Assembly (NCBI GenBank): GCA_964384915.1
Contig: CAYLMA010000026.1
Span: forward strand, 1 to 50,282
Source: Sulfurimicrobium sp964384915
GTDB taxonomy: Bacteria; Pseudomonadota; Gammaproteobacteria; Burkholderiales; Sulfuricellaceae
DNA: 50,282 bases
Direction of reading: 5' to 3'
The notes beneath the pieces are model-generated. The model searched no databases and was not told the DNA's origin. It saw nothing but the letters and a program-made list of their open reading frames with translations. Numbering within the stretch: position 1 is the first letter of the stretch; each line of letters starts with the position of its first letter. Below are positions 16,096 through 24,496 of the stretch, piece by piece. The translations under genes were made by a program, and so were the position numbers.

Positions 16096-19000
16096 TCATG
16101 GCACCAGTTCGCGCCAGATCACCCGCTTGCCCTGGAACGCGTTTGATAGGTTGCTGAACTTGACACCAGTCGGGCGTGGGGTGGGGTCGCCCACTTCCAC
16201 AGTCGAGGCCACCACATTACCAGTGGGGAGCATGACCAGATTGATGCCGACCACGGGCGTGGCCGTCTTCTGGGCCGCAGTGGGGTCGATTAGGCCGCCT
16301 ACCGACAAGCCGGTCTCGAAATTCACAAAATTGACCCAGCCATACCCTACAGGGGCGCACGCCGTATTGGTTGGCACCGTGGTTGGAAAAAGCAAGGTGC
16401 CATACTCGAGCTGCGGGTCGACATTGGCTCTCTCCCCCGTATCCGGGAAATCGACATACCAGCCACGCTGTGTCGACCAGTTGACTTTGTCGCCGGTGAT
16501 TGTCCGGGTTGTTCCGGCATTGTTCAGCGTCAGTTGCACCATCTCGTTTGCGCCCGCTCCCGAACGCGGATTGATGAAAGTATCCGTTGCATCGTCATCC
16601 TTGATCGCATAGAGCGTATTCCGCTGAGTATTTGCAAGATCGGAAACCTCGAGATACTTTCCGGTCGCCGCAAATACCACGCGCTTATTAATGCCATTGG
16701 CAATGACATCCGCAAGTTCCGGGCGGGTGGTGATGGGTTGGGCTGCCCCCGCGCTGTCCTTCAGTACAGCGAATTTCAGCAGGCTGTAGTCCTTCATGTC
16801 GATGCGCCAGAGGTTGCCCTGCAAGTCCCCGCCATAGATGAACTTCGCGGTATTGTCCCGTTCTGAGGCGTCCGCGTAGAACTCGACCTTTGCCAGACCG
16901 CTGGGCGTGTCTTCAGTCCCGGCACCCGTGCTGACTTTGTTGAGAACAGTCCCGGTGATAGGGTCGAGCATGTACACCCAACCCTTGCCATCTCCCGGGC
17001 TGACGTTGTTATAACCGGAAGTCAGGAATACCACCCATTTCCCGTCCGAAGGCCGCTTGCCGATTTTCGGCTCCGCGAAGCTGTAGCCCACGTTGTCATC
17101 CATCTTCAGGACATGGTCGGTGGTTTGCGTATAGGTGAACTCCCACAGGAACTTGGGAACAGCAGGGTCCGTCACATCCAGGGCGTAGAATCCCCGGCCG
17201 CCGCCATGCAGGCTGCCCACGAGGATTGATCGCCACGAGGATCCGTCAGCGGCAGGCGTTCCGACAGAAATGTCACCGGTGACCGCGGAGCCGTTGACAA
17301 AGTAGGCATGCATGGTGGAATAGTTCTTGTCCGCCAGCTTCCACATCTTGGGCATTACCATGCTGGGGACGTAGGCCCAGCGCTCAACTCCCGTATCGGC
17401 ATCGAAAGCGTGCAGCATGCCGTCGTTGGTGCCCAGGAATACCGTTTTTTTGTTTATAGACGGAGCTACCGTATTTTTGTAGTTGGTATAGCCTGTATCG
17501 GTATAGGAGAACCTGGGTTTTCCGATGAATATGGGCTGGGATTCGACTGCATCGCCCAGCGTCGCTTCGCGGTAGCGGAAGAGCTTGTCGGTGTTGCCCG
17601 AGCGGTCCTCATAAGCTGTCTGGCCGCGCAGATAGTTGACCAGGTTGGCTCCCCCCACAAAGTTCAACTTAGCTGGGTTCTGCTGATCTGCGGTCAGGCT
17701 GGGCCATTGGCTCAGGGCCGTAGGCGAACTGAAATAAGCCTTCTGGTTAGTCGTCATGTTGTCATACTTGAATTCAGTCAGGGCGGCGCCGCTGGCATCC
17801 TTCATGTAAATGGTGCGGCTATCGCTGCTGGCGGCCACCTTGCTTTTCAGCGTGCCCGTGCAACTGACCGGCACCTCGACCTTGCATTCCGTGGCGCCGG
17901 GGCAAGTGGCAGTGAGGGGTGGCGTCACGCAATACCAGACATTGCTGGCGCCGCTGGTTTCATTCTGGAGTGCGCCTGGATTGGGGCAGGAGGCCAGCGG
18001 AACAACGTCTTCCACGCACCATACCGCAGTCTCGCTGGTCGCGCCTGTCGTCAGATCAATCGTGCGAGCCTCCAGATTGCCGTGCCACTTCACGGTCGTG
18101 TAGCTGGCCACAAAGGCTTTGTTGTCCTGTGTCGTCGGATTAAGCGTGCTCGTGGCTGCCGCAGCGCCGGCTCCACGATTCTGATTCATTGCAGCCAGCG
18201 CCTTTTGGAGACCCTTGACAACCTGATCCGGGTCCTTGGCGCTGAAATACTCGCCCCGGCCATTGACCGCCGCGTGCCAGAGATCGTCGATATTCTCAGG
18301 CCCTTTACCATCACCGGGCACCGGCCAGTTGAGGTTTCCGAGTTTCAGCTCATTAAAATCGCCAAAGGTCGCGGTTGGATAGTCATCCTGGTACACCAGC
18401 GTGCCGTCGGCGCCCAGGCCGATGGTAAAACTGGTCATATATTGTTTAGTAAACTGAGTAATGCGTGGTGGTCCCGGGTCAATTTCTTCTTCGCACACAT
18501 CCAGGCCCAGTGCGCCGGTGCAGTTAGTCAGCGCGCTGGTGCGCAGGTCCGTTTCATAGTAATACTTGGCGATATCCGCCAGCGTGTTGCTGGTTGCCGT
18601 GGGGCCTTCATACATCGGGCGGGACGTGCCGGGCCCATCCCAATTTCCCACGCTGTCACTCGACAGGCTGAAGTTGATGGTAGTGCCATTCCAATAGCCA
18701 TCCGTGGAGAGGATGGAAAAATTCTGCTGGCAGGAATACTGCATCGGATCCTGCTGGCCGCTCACCTTTTTTGCAAAAATCCGGCCCACCTTGCCCAGCG
18801 CGTTACGCAGCGGCGTGCTGCCACCCGCATTGGCCGCGAACAGCTTGCTGTACCACGAGTTCTTGTGCGCCAGCTCGAATTTGTCGATATGCAGAAAATT
18901 CGCGCCATCCGTCGCCCCGCTATAGGGATTTCCATTGGTATCGTTAATGACATTGAAGCCCACACGGTATTTGTTGTCTATGCCCTTGAAGGCGCGGCTT

Positions 19001-20229
19001 ACCCCGGATTTCATCATGCTCATGCGGGTGTGGTAGTAGGTGAACCAGTTGGCGTAGTTGGTCATCTCCTGATCGTAGGAGCAAGTCGTGTTGCTGCCGC
19101 AGTCGGTGCGGGTAGATGCCTTGCTGCTTGAGCCAGGGTAGGGGTAGCTGGTAGTAGTGGAAACAATGCTGGTGTAAATAGTGGAGCCAGGAACGCCGCC
19201 AGTAAATGCAGTGCGGGTTACAGTCGCGCCACCCGTGACAACGGGGAGGAAAGTAATTGCCCCCGTCCCATTAGGCGCTGTAATTTTGACGGTCGTTGTG
19301 GAAACGCTGGCGCTATACCCTGCCACTGTGCAATTCCCTGTAATTGCTGCTGTACAGGCATTGATGGCATTCCGGATATTGGTGGCCGTAATGGACTCAT
19401 CATTGTTGCCGGCAGCGGCGGCAGACATGATGTTTTGGCCATTGACGCTGATTTGGCTGACCGTATTGGCTGAAGTGGAATTATCCACCCTTACGGTTGC
19501 AGTAGCGGATTTAGGATAACGCGGGTTACTGTAGGTTGAAGTTCTGACACTCTGGCAAGTGGTCAGGGCCGTGCTATTGCACCAACGCAATGTGGCTGGG
19601 TACTTGTAGTCAATGCCGCCCACCGTGGTTGGCGCGGATGCCGTGATACAGCTTTTCAGGTTCGGCAGGGTGCAATATTCCCCCGCCACAAAGGTGTAAA
19701 AACTGGCTTTGCCGTTGGTCAGGTCGCAGGCGCCGTTTGGCGCGGTGCCAGAAGGCGTGCTGCCGTCCGGGCAGAGCTGATTGGGGGTGCCTGCGGCCTG
19801 ATTGTTGTAACTCAGGATGCCATAGGCATCGTATTTGACGCTGTTCCAGCCCGAGGTCTTGCTGGGGTAGGTGGTGGTATTCAGCGTCCCGTCCGCGTTG
19901 AAAAGCACCGGCGGGGAATAGGTGATCGCAGGGTTGTAGTAAGTCAGGTTCCAGGCGGAATTCCTGTAAAGTTCCGGATTGCTGCTGCGGGAATAGGAAC
20001 TTTGGTAGGCCACCCAATCCGGCATGAAATCCCAGCCCATGCTGCCCGAATTATCCAGGGTGAACATGATATTGGGCAAAACGTCCGTGCTCGTCGAGTT
20101 CGCCAGCGGCACCTGGGTCAGGTTCACGAGGTCGGCATGCGGCGCGTTTGGAAGCGCAAGGCCGACGCACAACGCCATGCAGGCCAGTATTTTTTGAAAC
20201 CTGTTGATAAGCAGTGAGTGTGTCATCAT
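16096..20229 (-). CDS. pilY1: type IV pilus tip/adhesion protein PilY1
   Basis: A 1377-residue secreted protein with a signal peptide to about residue 32 (ending PNAPHA). A von Willebrand A-like region starts with the MIDAS signature DNSGSM (residues 59-64). The C-terminal half is the PilY1/PilC beta-propeller, with KTVFLGTNDGMLHAFDADTGVERWAYVP and LVGSLHGGGRGFYALDV. Residues about 244-342 look like an inserted beta module (ISVNGQNI, TNIRNAINACTAAI, VKITAPNGTGA). PilY1 sits at the pilus tip and functions in extension, adhesion and surface sensing. AGGAGCGC precedes two possible ATGs (20229 and 20226). It is the last gene of the operon. Confidence 0.95.
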   Translation of the reverse strand: MMTHSLLINRFQKILACMALCVGLALPNAPHADLVNLTQVPLANSTSTDVLPNIMFTLDNSGSMGWDFMPDWVAYQSSYSRSSNPELYRNSAWNLTYYNPAITYSPPVLFNADGTLNTTTYPSKTSGWNSVKYDAYGILSYNNQAAGTPNQLCPDGSTPSGTAPNGACDLTNGKASFYTFVAGEYCTLPNLKSCITASAPTTVGGIDYKYPATLRWCNSTALTTCQSVRTSTYSNPRYPKSATATVRVDNSTSANTVSQISVNGQNIMSAAAAGNNDESITATNIRNAINACTAAITGNCTVAGYSASVSTTTVKITAPNGTGAITFLPVVTGGATVTRTAFTGGVPGSTIYTSIVSTTTSYPYPGSSSKASTRTDCGSNTTCSYDQEMTNYANWFTYYHTRMSMMKSGVSRAFKGIDNKYRVGFNVINDTNGNPYSGATDGANFLHIDKFELAHKNSWYSKLFAANAGGSTPLRNALGKVGRIFAKKVSGQQDPMQYSCQQNFSILSTDGYWNGTTINFSLSSDSVGNWDGPGTSRPMYEGPTATSNTLADIAKYYYETDLRTSALTNCTGALGLDVCEEEIDPGPPRITQFTKQYMTSFTIGLGADGTLVYQDDYPTATFGDFNELKLGNLNWPVPGDGKGPENIDDLWHAAVNGRGEYFSAKDPDQVVKGLQKALAAMNQNRGAGAAAATSTLNPTTQDNKAFVASYTTVKWHGNLEARTIDLTTGATSETAVWCVEDVVPLASCPNPGALQNETSGASNVWYCVTPPLTATCPGATECKVEVPVSCTGTLKSKVAASSDSRTIYMKDASGAALTEFKYDNMTTNQKAYFSSPTALSQWPSLTADQQNPAKLNFVGGANLVNYLRGQTAYEDRSGNTDKLFRYREATLGDAVESQPIFIGKPRFSYTDTGYTNYKNTVAPSINKKTVFLGTNDGMLHAFDADTGVERWAYVPSMVMPKMWKLADKNYSTMHAYFVNGSAVTGDISVGTPAADGSSWRSILVGSLHGGGRGFYALDVTDPAVPKFLWEFTYTQTTDHVLKMDDNVGYSFAEPKIGKRPSDGKWVVFLTSGYNNVSPGDGKGWVYMLDPITGTVLNKVSTGAGTEDTPSGLAKVEFYADASERDNTAKFIYGGDLQGNLWRIDMKDYSLLKFAVLKDSAGAAQPITTRPELADVIANGINKRVVFAATGKYLEVSDLANTQRNTLYAIKDDDATDTFINPRSGAGANEMVQLTLNNAGTTRTITGDKVNWSTQRGWYVDFPDTGERANVDPQLEYGTLLFPTTVPTNTACAPVGYGWVNFVNFETGLSVGGLIDPTAAQKTATPVVGINLVMLPTGNVVASTVEVGDPTPRPTGVKFSNLSNAFQGKRVIWRELVP

Positions 20230-20235
20230 GCGCTC

Positions 20236-20886
20236 CTAGTAGGCATATGCCTGGATGTAACTGACGGTATTCCTGGGGCCTGTTACCCTTGCGGTAATGC
20301 GATAGAGTGGGCTACCAACGCTGCTGGCGCCGGTACCGAGTCCGGCTTCGTAGGTTAGCCGGCCGCGCTTGGAACCGATATTTACCTGAACATCGCTGAA
20401 CAGGCAGTTGGTGGTGGAAAGAAGCTGGTTTGCGTTCCGGCACGTGCGCTGGATGATGTAGCGAACCGTATTGCCGGTCGTCGAATCCAGGCCGTCGGCG
20501 TTGAAGTGTGCGCCCGTGCCGGGCCGGCTGGCGGCGGCGGTCCAGGTCGAAGCGGCGGTCAGATCGGCCGGCGTCGCCATGCTTGAATAGTAGCCACTGG
20601 CCGGGGCGTCATTGTTGAAGGCATGCGTAGGTTCCAGCCATGGGTCCTTGGGAATCTGGGCGGTTTGCGTCGTCAACATCCACGGAATCGCGGCTTCCAA
20701 AGCGGCATCCGCAGAGGAGGTGGCCGCCTGCTTGAAAGCGAGATTGCCTGCAACCAGGGTGGAGGTATCGACCGAGCGCACCAGCGCGACCGCCGCCAGC
20801 GACATGACCACCAGCGCAATCAGCGCGATGAAGAGCACCACGCCTCGCTGCCCTTGCCGTTTGTGGTTTGTTGGTATGTGGTTCAT
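20236..20886 (-). CDS. pilX: minor pilin assembly protein PilX
   Basis: A 216-residue PilX-type minor pilin. The N terminus QRG/VVLFIALIALVVMSLAAVAL is the PilX helix without the usual Phe+1/Glu+5 pattern, followed by SADAALEAAI. ATG 20886 has GGAGA at 20891-20895 and is preferred to an upstream in-frame ATG (20916) that lies inside pilW. PilX helps prime pilus assembly with PilV and PilW, and its stop is 6 bases before pilY1. Confidence 0.88.
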   Translation of the reverse strand: MNHIPTNHKRQGQRGVVLFIALIALVVMSLAAVALVRSVDTSTLVAGNLAFKQAATSSADAALEAAIPWMLTTQTAQIPKDPWLEPTHAFNNDAPASGYYSSMATPADLTAASTWTAAASRPGTGAHFNADGLDSTTGNTVRYIIQRTCRNANQLLSTTNCLFSDVQVNIGSKRGRLTYEAGLGTGASSVGSPLYRITARVTGPRNTVSYIQAYAY

Positions 20887-20912
20887 GATTTCTCCATGCT
20901 CTCCGCACTCGA

Positions 20913-21917
20913 TCAAAGCGTGTTACTGGACCAGACTAAATTTCGCAGGGGAATGATGGTCTCGAATACGGCATAGCGATAATGATTCCAGTCTGTACCC
21001 AGCCCGCTTAAATTGACGTTGACCGGCGTGGGATCGCTGGTCCATATGCAGGTTTGATTCGGCATTGGAGCCGCAGGATCGCAGGCATAGCTGACCACGT
21101 CTTTTTCATACGCGCCGTTGCGCGTAATGAGCGCGATGCGGATTGCCCTGATGCGCAGGCGCATGGCAAGGTCCGGCGCGGCAGCACCGGCATCGGCCCA
21201 TTCGGTGATGGTGTTAATGCCTTTTACTGCAGGCGCAGCGGTCAGCCCATACTGCGCTTGCAGGCTGACCACGTCGGCGGCGCTGGGGATGCCGTTGCGG
21301 GTCAGGCCGCCACCGGCTGCTGTCGTATAGGAAACCTCATTCCATGCGCCCATGCAGGCGATGTTGCCGGATATCACGGCGGGCGCGGCAGCCAGCGTGA
21401 TGTGGGTGTTGTCCGGCAGGGCGCTGACCGTTTGCATGGCGCAACTCGAGCCACTCACCACCAGCGCGGTATCGCCAACCTGGCAACCCATATTGTTGAC
21501 TACCGTCACGCTGGCGCCCGAGAATGTGCCGCTGATCGGAATGCCGCCGCGTTGCGTCGAGCCGTAACGGATGGTCAGCGTATCGCTCCCCGCGCCGCCT
21601 TCGGTAATGCGCACCGGGAACAGCCCGGTGCCGCTCACTGGGTGGGTTGGAAGTGGATCGCACTTGAGCGCGGGGTTCTGAATGCTGTAAACCGGCAGGC
21701 CGTAGCCCGCCATGGCCGCTTCGCGCTGAATGGTATAGACCGCCACGCTGCCGTTGGTCTGAGCATCCGCCCCGCCGGTCGTGCTGCGCTTCTGCCCCTC
21801 GAAGAACGAGAAGACCTGCATGATGACCAAGGTTGCAAGCAGCCCGATCGCCATGCCCACCATCAGTTCGACAAGACTGAACCCCAAGCTGCGCGATTTT
21901 TGCATGTGGGCATTCAT
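20913..21917 (-). CDS. pilW: minor pilin PilW
   Basis: A 334-residue prepilin-like protein with leader MNAHMQKSRSLG/FSLVELMVGMAIGLLATLVIMQVF and the PilW block TNGSVAVYTIQREAAMAGYGL. ATG 21917 is preceded by GGAGG. PilW is a minor pilin of the PilVWX-FimU tip complex. It starts 1 base after the pilV stop and is followed after 26 bases by pilX, in a tight operon. Confidence 0.9.
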   Translation of the reverse strand: MNAHMQKSRSLGFSLVELMVGMAIGLLATLVIMQVFSFFEGQKRSTTGGADAQTNGSVAVYTIQREAAMAGYGLPVYSIQNPALKCDPLPTHPVSGTGLFPVRITEGGAGSDTLTIRYGSTQRGGIPISGTFSGASVTVVNNMGCQVGDTALVVSGSSCAMQTVSALPDNTHITLAAAPAVISGNIACMGAWNEVSYTTAAGGGLTRNGIPSAADVVSLQAQYGLTAAPAVKGINTITEWADAGAAAPDLAMRLRIRAIRIALITRNGAYEKDVVSYACDPAAPMPNQTCIWTSDPTPVNVNLSGLGTDWNHYRYAVFETIIPLRNLVWSSNTL

Positions 21918-21918
21918 A

Positions 21919-22320
21919 TCAGCCTCCAGCTATTCGCGCGACCATGACGTAAGAATGCGTTTCCGGCGAACCGGCCGCCGAGGGCGGCGTCCAGTTGACC
22001 GTGACGCTGAATTCGCCTGGCGATGTTTGCAAGGTCGTGCGCGTCCCACCCGGCAAGACGGCTGAAATGTCCGTGCCAGGAACGGGTTCGAGAAATTTGG
22101 TCAGGTCCGAAGGATCGGACCAGATCAGGCCTACCCTTTGCTGCGCAAGAAAGGCGGCCTCGGAGCGGAATTTTGCGTCCGAGGAATTCTTGGTCATCGC
22201 CGCCTGCAATCCGACGAGAGCCAGAACCCCCATCGAAAAGATCAGGATGGCGATGAGCGCTTCAAGCAGGACGACGCCCTGCTGCGAACCAGGTGAAGAC
22301 TGTTTGGTGACGGTTTTCAT
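21919..22320 (-). CDS. pilV: minor pilin PilV
   Basis: A 133-residue prepilin, leader MKTVTKQSSPGSQQG/VVLLEALIAILIFSMGVLALVGLQ, with the PilV block FRSEAAFLAQQRVGLIWSD. ATG 22320 is preferred to ATG 22326 because AGG lies 8 bases upstream of the former and only 2 bases from the latter. PilV is a minor pilin that joins PilW and PilX at the pilus tip. Confidence 0.88.
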   Translation of the reverse strand: MKTVTKQSSPGSQQGVVLLEALIAILIFSMGVLALVGLQAAMTKNSSDAKFRSEAAFLAQQRVGLIWSDPSDLTKFLEPVPGTDISAVLPGGTRTTLQTSPGEFSVTVNWTPPSAAGSPETHSYVMVARIAGG

Positions 22321-22335
22321 GATCATTACCTATCG

Positions 22336-22947
22336 TTAACAGTGGCGCGTATCGGGCGCTACGACATTGGGGTCGCACATGCGGATGTTTCCGCCGGTAT
22401 CGATCGTGATGCGCAAATCGCGGCTATCCTCAGCCGTGAGCTGGGTATTGTCGATATCGAACGATACTGTCGAACCCGCGCCCGGCACGGGGAATACCAT
22501 CCGGCCAAAGCTGTCGAAGCGTATGGTTCCGCCGTTGCTGGGCGTGACCGTAACCGATGATGAAGAACCTTCTCCGATTGCTCTGCTCTGGATGGCGCTG
22601 GTATCAGGACACCCCGGCGTAACCGCTGTGCATTTCACCGTCCAGGCGGAGCCCGTTCCCACCACGAACTCAACATTGGAGTTGCGCCGCACCCCCTCGT
22701 TGCGTGCAAGTTGCAGGCCGTTTACAAAGGATTCGGCCGCGCTTCTGATCCGGGTGTTCTGTATCCAGACCGTGTAACCCGGCATCGCCAAGGCAAGCGT
22801 CAACCCCAGAACGGCGATCGTGATCATCAACTCGATCAGGGTGAAGCCATTTTCCTTCCCAACCGGGTGTGCGGCTTTGCGCCCGTGGGGGACATCCCCG
22901 CTGGAAGCCGCGGCGGCACGCCTTGCGGGTGAGTGCAAGGTCAGCAT
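22336..22947 (-). CDS. fimT: FimT/FimU-type minor pilin with a 34-residue leader
   Basis: A 203-residue prepilin. Processing site GKENG/FTLIELMITIAVLGLTLALA, then a GspH/FimT domain (NGLQLARNEGVRRNSNVEF). ATG 22947 is well supported: AAGGTGG precedes it at 22952-22958, and it overlaps the pilE stop by 7 bases. This forces a 34-residue leader, rich in Ala, Arg and His, whose DNA (22871-22911) forms a hairpin. Other minor pilins here have leaders of 12-15 residues. FimT-like minor pilins prime assembly and in some species bind DNA for uptake. Confidence 0.88.
   Translation of the reverse strand: MLTLHSPARRAAAASSGDVPHGRKAAHPVGKENGFTLIELMITIAVLGLTLALAMPGYTVWIQNTRIRSAAESFVNGLQLARNEGVRRNSNVEFVVGTGSAWTVKCTAVTPGCPDTSAIQSRAIGEGSSSSVTVTPSNGGTIRFDSFGRMVFPVPGAGSTVSFDIDNTQLTAEDSRDLRITIDTGGNIRMCDPNVVAPDTRHC
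22871..22911. repeat. nested hairpin within the fimT leader codons
   Basis: GCGGCTT (22871-22877) pairs with AAGCCGC (22905-22911), enclosing a GGGG-ACAT-CCCC stem. The sequence is translated as part of the fimT leader. It differs from the heptamer elements of the gsp genes but sits at the same place, just before the prepilin site. Confidence 0.6.
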
Positions 22948-23390
22948 GATCCACCTTTTTTGGTTAGCCAGCAGTCCGCTCCCACCGTCCCCTCCGCATT
23001 TGAGGTTTTGGCATTGCTTTGGTCTATCGTGTAGCTATAGCCACTCATTCCCTGGGTGGCAACGCCGGTCGCGGTGATTTCATAAACAGCGGCTGCCGGC
23101 TCGACGGTGAACGCATAGGTAAAATATTTTGTGCCGCTTGTATTCAGCGTGGCGCCTGTGGCGGCTATGGTGGCGGCGGCATAGGTGCGGTTATCCTGGA
23201 AGTACTGCTCCATCTTGATCCGGAAATTGGCAAGCGTGGAGGTCGCCTCCTGAATTCTTCCCCGCTTCACGTAATCGGTATACGCCGGCAACGCAACCGC
23301 AGCCAGAATGCCTATAATCGCCACGACGATCATGACCTCTATCAACGTGAAACCCTTGATCCGGCCTGACGGCATTTTATGGAATTTCAT
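22941..23390 (-). CDS. pilE: type IV pilin PilE
   Basis: A 149-residue pilin with leader MKFHKMPSGRIKG/FTLIEVMIVVAIIGILAAVALPAYTDYVKRGRI, the canonical type IVa pilin helix. The C-terminal disulfide loop is formed by Cys in ADCWLTKKGGSC. The size fits a PilE-like major or minor pilin (DUF4845-free). It is the first gene of the minor-pilin operon, divergent from the methyltransferase, with about 230 bases between them. It could be a major pilin or a PilE-type minor subunit; the operon position favours the latter. Confidence 0.92.
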   Translation of the reverse strand: MKFHKMPSGRIKGFTLIEVMIVVAIIGILAAVALPAYTDYVKRGRIQEATSTLANFRIKMEQYFQDNRTYAAATIAATGATLNTSGTKYFTYAFTVEPAAAVYEITATGVATQGMSGYSYTIDQSNAKTSNAEGTVGADCWLTKKGGSC

Positions 23391-23621
23391 TGTCTCGCCC
23401 CTTCCCTTGATTACGCTCTGAATGCTATCGAATGAGCGTCCGGATTACCAGCATGAAATGACAAACGGAAAGCTTTACAAGATGAACGGTATGCATCGCG
23501 GATGCAACAACTTAAGCCAAGCTGATTATGGAACATCCCCAGGCAATGGATATCACCCCCTATCACTAGGCGGCATGAACGGAATAAACTATAACTTCAC
23601 TTTGAACATTTAAGGTCTTTC

Positions 23622-24239
23622 ATGCCCGGCTCCAAGACACACTGGGAACAGGTCTACTCCACCCGCAAGCCGAACGAAGTCGGCTGGTATCAGGCTTATC
23701 CGGAAATCCCTCTGCACTTGATCGCCTCGACAGGCGTTAGCAAATCCGCCGCGATTATCGACGTGGGCGGCGGCGCCTCCAACCTGGTGGATGCCTTGCT
23801 GGAGAACGGCTACAGCGACGTGACCGTGCTCGATCTTTCCGCTGCCGCGCTGGAGGCAACCAAGGCGAGACTGGGAGAAGCGTCAAGACAGGTGCAATGG
23901 CTGGTCGCGGATATCACTTCTTTCACCCCGACCCGGCAATACGAGGTATGGCACGACCGCGCGGTTTTCCATTTCCTCACCGAGGCGGCAGACCGCCAGC
24001 GCTATCTGGAAGCGGCCCGTGCCGCCCTGCCCCCCGGCGGCCACCTGGTCATGGCGGCCTTCGCGCTCGACGGCCCGCCCCAGTGCAGCGGGCTGGATGT
24101 GATGCGCTACAGCCCGGAAAGCCTGCGGCAGGAAGTGGGCGAAGGATTCACTCTTGTGGAATCCTTCGGCGGCCTCCATATCACCCCTTCCCAGGGCAAG
24201 CAGTCTTATACGTTTTGCCGCTTTATCCGGAAAAAGTGA
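23622..24239 (+). CDS. class I SAM-dependent methyltransferase
   Basis: A 205-residue protein with the Rossmann motif I AAIIDVGGGASNLVDALL (about residues 44-61), motif II VTVLDLSAAALEATKARL, and the acidic/WHDR block EVWHDRAVFHFL. It begins HWEQVYSTRKPNEVGWYQ, which is common in a family of small unassigned methyltransferases. The substrate is unknown. ATG 23622 has TAAGGT upstream. The stop overlaps the next start by one base, so the two genes are probably co-expressed. Confidence 0.85.
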   Translation: MPGSKTHWEQVYSTRKPNEVGWYQAYPEIPLHLIASTGVSKSAAIIDVGGGASNLVDALLENGYSDVTVLDLSAAALEATKARLGEASRQVQWLVADITSFTPTRQYEVWHDRAVFHFLTEAADRQRYLEAARAALPPGGHLVMAAFALDGPPQCSGLDVMRYSPESLRQEVGEGFTLVESFGGLHITPSQGKQSYTFCRFIRKK

Positions 24240-24496
24240 TGACGAAACTGGCAATCAAGGTAGGCGGAACCTACAGCAACGGGAATTTTCATGGCCACTG
24301 GGAAGTGCGCCAGGTACTGGCTCACGGCATTCCGTGCGAGCCGGAAAGCCCCAGCGAATGCGTGAAATACAAGGTCCTGGTGGGCGCGCAGAGACGCCGC
24401 AGCTTCATCTGCAGCAGCGAGGAATTCTCGCGCTGGGTGCGCTATGAAGTCGCGCGCGACGAGAATTCCTGGTTCAGGATCGAGAGCGCGGGCTAA
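24239..24496 (+). CDS. small protein of unknown function
   Basis: An 85-residue soluble protein (MTKLAIKVGGTYSNGNF, then GHWEVRQVLAHG and RRRSFICSSEEFSRWVRYEV). I do not recognise a family. Coding is supported by the TGATG overlap with the methyltransferase stop, and by an open frame that ends exactly where valS ends on the other strand: TAA at 24494-24496 overlaps the valS stop at 24493-24495. There is no signal peptide or membrane segment. Confidence 0.7.
   Translation: MTKLAIKVGGTYSNGNFHGHWEVRQVLAHGIPCEPESPSECVKYKVLVGAQRRRSFICSSEEFSRWVRYEVARDENSWFRIESAG

Noticed and set aside
17308..19131. Long open frame (607 codons) on the plus strand opposite pilY1.
   Set aside because: It is an antisense shadow of a well-supported gene. 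Similar long shadows oppose gspE, pepA, valS and addA.
23503..23519. Sigma-54-like site upstream of pilE on the minus strand (TGGC ... TTGCA).
   Set aside because: The GG to GC spacing is 11 bases, not 10, and sigma-54 tolerates this poorly.
23422..23613. 63-codon open frame between pilE and the methyltransferase.
   Set aside because: No ribosome-binding site or recognisable motif, and it fills a region expected to hold two divergent promoters.
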